From positions 1 to 64,000 of the forward strand of contig JADJMS010000021.1 of NCBI GenBank assembly GCA_016709495.1: a stretch of 64,000 nucleotides of DNA, read 5' to 3'. Position 1 is the stretch's first letter. The number at the start of each line of letters is the position of its first letter. The position numbers were made by a program, and so were the translations under genes. This document shows positions 63,049 to 64,000 of this stretch, one piece after another. The DNA comes from Candidatus Dechloromonas phosphorivorans. Its GTDB lineage: Bacteria; Pseudomonadota; Gammaproteobacteria; Burkholderiales; Rhodocyclaceae. The notes under the pieces are model-generated. The model saw only the letters and a program-made list of their open reading frames with translations, was not told where the DNA came from and searched no databases.

Positions 63049-63936
63049 TCAGGCGCGAATGAAATCAGAAATCAGCGGGATGACTTCTACGGCTGCATCT
63101 TCAAGAACGTAGTGGCCAGCATCGGCCAGGCGATGGACTTTTGCCTGTGGGAGATATGACTGCCATTTACTCAAAAAAGCATCATCAAACACGAAATCGA
63201 GTGCGCCCCAGACGATCAAGGCAGGCGTGTCCTTGAACTGATGCAGGTTTGATGCAATGTTCTCGACCAGTGCATAGCCTGCATCTGACGGTCCAAGCGG
63301 AATGTCCTGCACGAAACGCAAGGTGGCGATACGGTTTTTCCAGGAATCATACGGCGCCCGGTAACCAAGAGAGATTTGCGGGCTCATTTTCTTGCGCTTG
63401 CAGCCGACCTGTGTGGCGCCCCCGGAGAAAGCATTGAATCCGCGCACCAGTAGCGCCCCCAAGGGAGTACGAGTCAATTTCAATGGGCCGGGGAAAACCT
63501 TGTCTTCTGGCAAGGGAAAGGCGCCAGTATTCAGTATGACGATACGTGCAACCTGCTCAGGATGTTTGGCTGCCCAGCCAAAGCCAATCATGCCACCCCA
63601 GTCATGCACAATCAGGGTGACGGGTTGGCTCAGGTTCAGGGAGGTGATCAGTGCATCCAGATCATCGATTCGTTGTGCCAACGTGTAGGCGTAAGCATCA
63701 TCGTGAGGCTTGTCAGACAAACCCATGCCGATATGGTCAGGCACGATGCAGCGGTGTGTGCTTGATAAAGCCTGAACCAAATTACGGTAATAAAAGGACC
63801 AGGAAGGGTTGCCGTGCACCATCAGAACCGGTGGGCCATCGACGCCTTCATCAAGGTAATGCATCCGCAGACCAGAACCACGGTCGAAATAATTTGTTTG
63901 GAACGGGTAGAGCGCCGGGTCAAACTCTCTCACCAA
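63049..63936 (-). CDS. oleB: OleB-type alpha/beta hydrolase (beta-lactone decarboxylase)
   Basis: Haloalkane-dehalogenase-like hydrolase of 295 aa that in the ole pathway decarboxylates the beta-lactone to a cis-alkene. Oxyanion region VHGNPSWSFYYRN, nucleophile Asp in IVHDWGGMIGFG (about residue 113), and catalytic His in ADAGHYVLEDA (about residue 280). The start is TTG at 63936 or GTG at 63933, either at the oleA stop. The OleB role comes from gene order oleA-oleB-oleC-oleD. Confidence 0.92.
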   Translation of the reverse strand: MVREFDPALYPFQTNYFDRGSGLRMHYLDEGVDGPPVLMVHGNPSWSFYYRNLVQALSSTHRCIVPDHIGMGLSDKPHDDAYAYTLAQRIDDLDALITSLNLSQPVTLIVHDWGGMIGFGWAAKHPEQVARIVILNTGAFPLPEDKVFPGPLKLTRTPLGALLVRGFNAFSGGATQVGCKRKKMSPQISLGYRAPYDSWKNRIATLRFVQDIPLGPSDAGYALVENIASNLHQFKDTPALIVWGALDFVFDDAFLSKWQSYLPQAKVHRLADAGHYVLEDAAVEVIPLISDFIRA

Positions 63937-64000
63937 ATGACCTCGGCCATGCTGCAGTTCAGCCCGGAGCCGATACCCATCAGTGCGACACGGCTGCCTT
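63930..64000 (-). CDS. oleA: OleA, C-terminal end only (runs off the window)
   Basis: The last 22 codons of a gene read GSRVALMGIGSGLNCSMAEV then IW and stop at 63930-63932. This matches the C-terminus of OleA, a thiolase-superfamily enzyme that condenses two acyl-CoAs head to head into a 2-alkyl-3-ketoalkanoate. GIGSGLNC is typical of thiolase/KAS III folds near the C-terminus. The assignment is supported by the following oleB, oleC and oleD. Its stop overlaps the oleB start. Confidence 0.8.
   Translation of the reverse strand, partial: GSRVALMGIGSGLNCSMAEVIW

Overview
The window looks like a chromosome segment from a betaproteobacterium, most likely of the Rhodocyclales. This is inferred from several features: the glrK-lipoprotein-glrR set, DUF3567 and DUF3460 proteins, an isc operon with two cysteine desulfurases in tandem, a ratA-rnfH pair, and an mltG-tmk-holB-pilZ-tatD string. 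No rRNA, tRNA, insertion sequence, prophage or CRISPR array was recognised. No gene-free stretch exceeds about 300 bases.

Layout. 1-3.0 kb: the end of a type II secretion operon (gspG, gspF) and a flavocytochrome c sulfide dehydrogenase pair. 3.2-6.8 kb: a histidine kinase, lipoprotein and response regulator set plus two small family proteins. 6.9-8.9 kb: a stand-alone acyl carrier protein beside a serine-hydrolase lipoprotein. 9.0-16.5 kb: cysE and a complete isc operon (iscR, two desulfurases, iscU, iscA, hscB, hscA, fdx, iscX). 16.5-42 kb: housekeeping genes (gpmI, smpB, ratA, guaB, guaA, tadA, ygfZ, mltG, tmk, holB, tatD, prfC, rbgA and others), a diguanylate cyclase and several uncharacterised proteins.

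42.1-64 kb: an accessory locus and the most interesting part. One minus-strand operon of about 17.4 kb encodes a complete PUFA-synthase-type secondary lipid synthase. Its order is enoyl reductase (Pfa1/PfaD), KS-AT-5xACP-KR (Pfa2/PfaA), KS-CLF-AT-DH-DH-DH'-acyltransferase (Pfa3) and a phosphopantetheinyl transferase. It is flanked by a divergent FabR-like TetR regulator and then by oleA (partial), oleB, oleC and oleD, the genes for head-to-head olefin synthesis. Side by side, these suggest a dedicated factory for long-chain polyunsaturated hydrocarbons and/or polyunsaturated lipids.

Caveat on sequence quality. About fifteen reading frames are broken. Most breaks are single-base gains or losses, several in homopolymers, and they fall in conserved or essential genes (hscB, hscA, guaB, rbgA) as well as in glrR, pfa2, pfa3 and oleD. 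They look like sequence or assembly errors rather than decay. Broken genes are therefore described as whole genes with the break marked.
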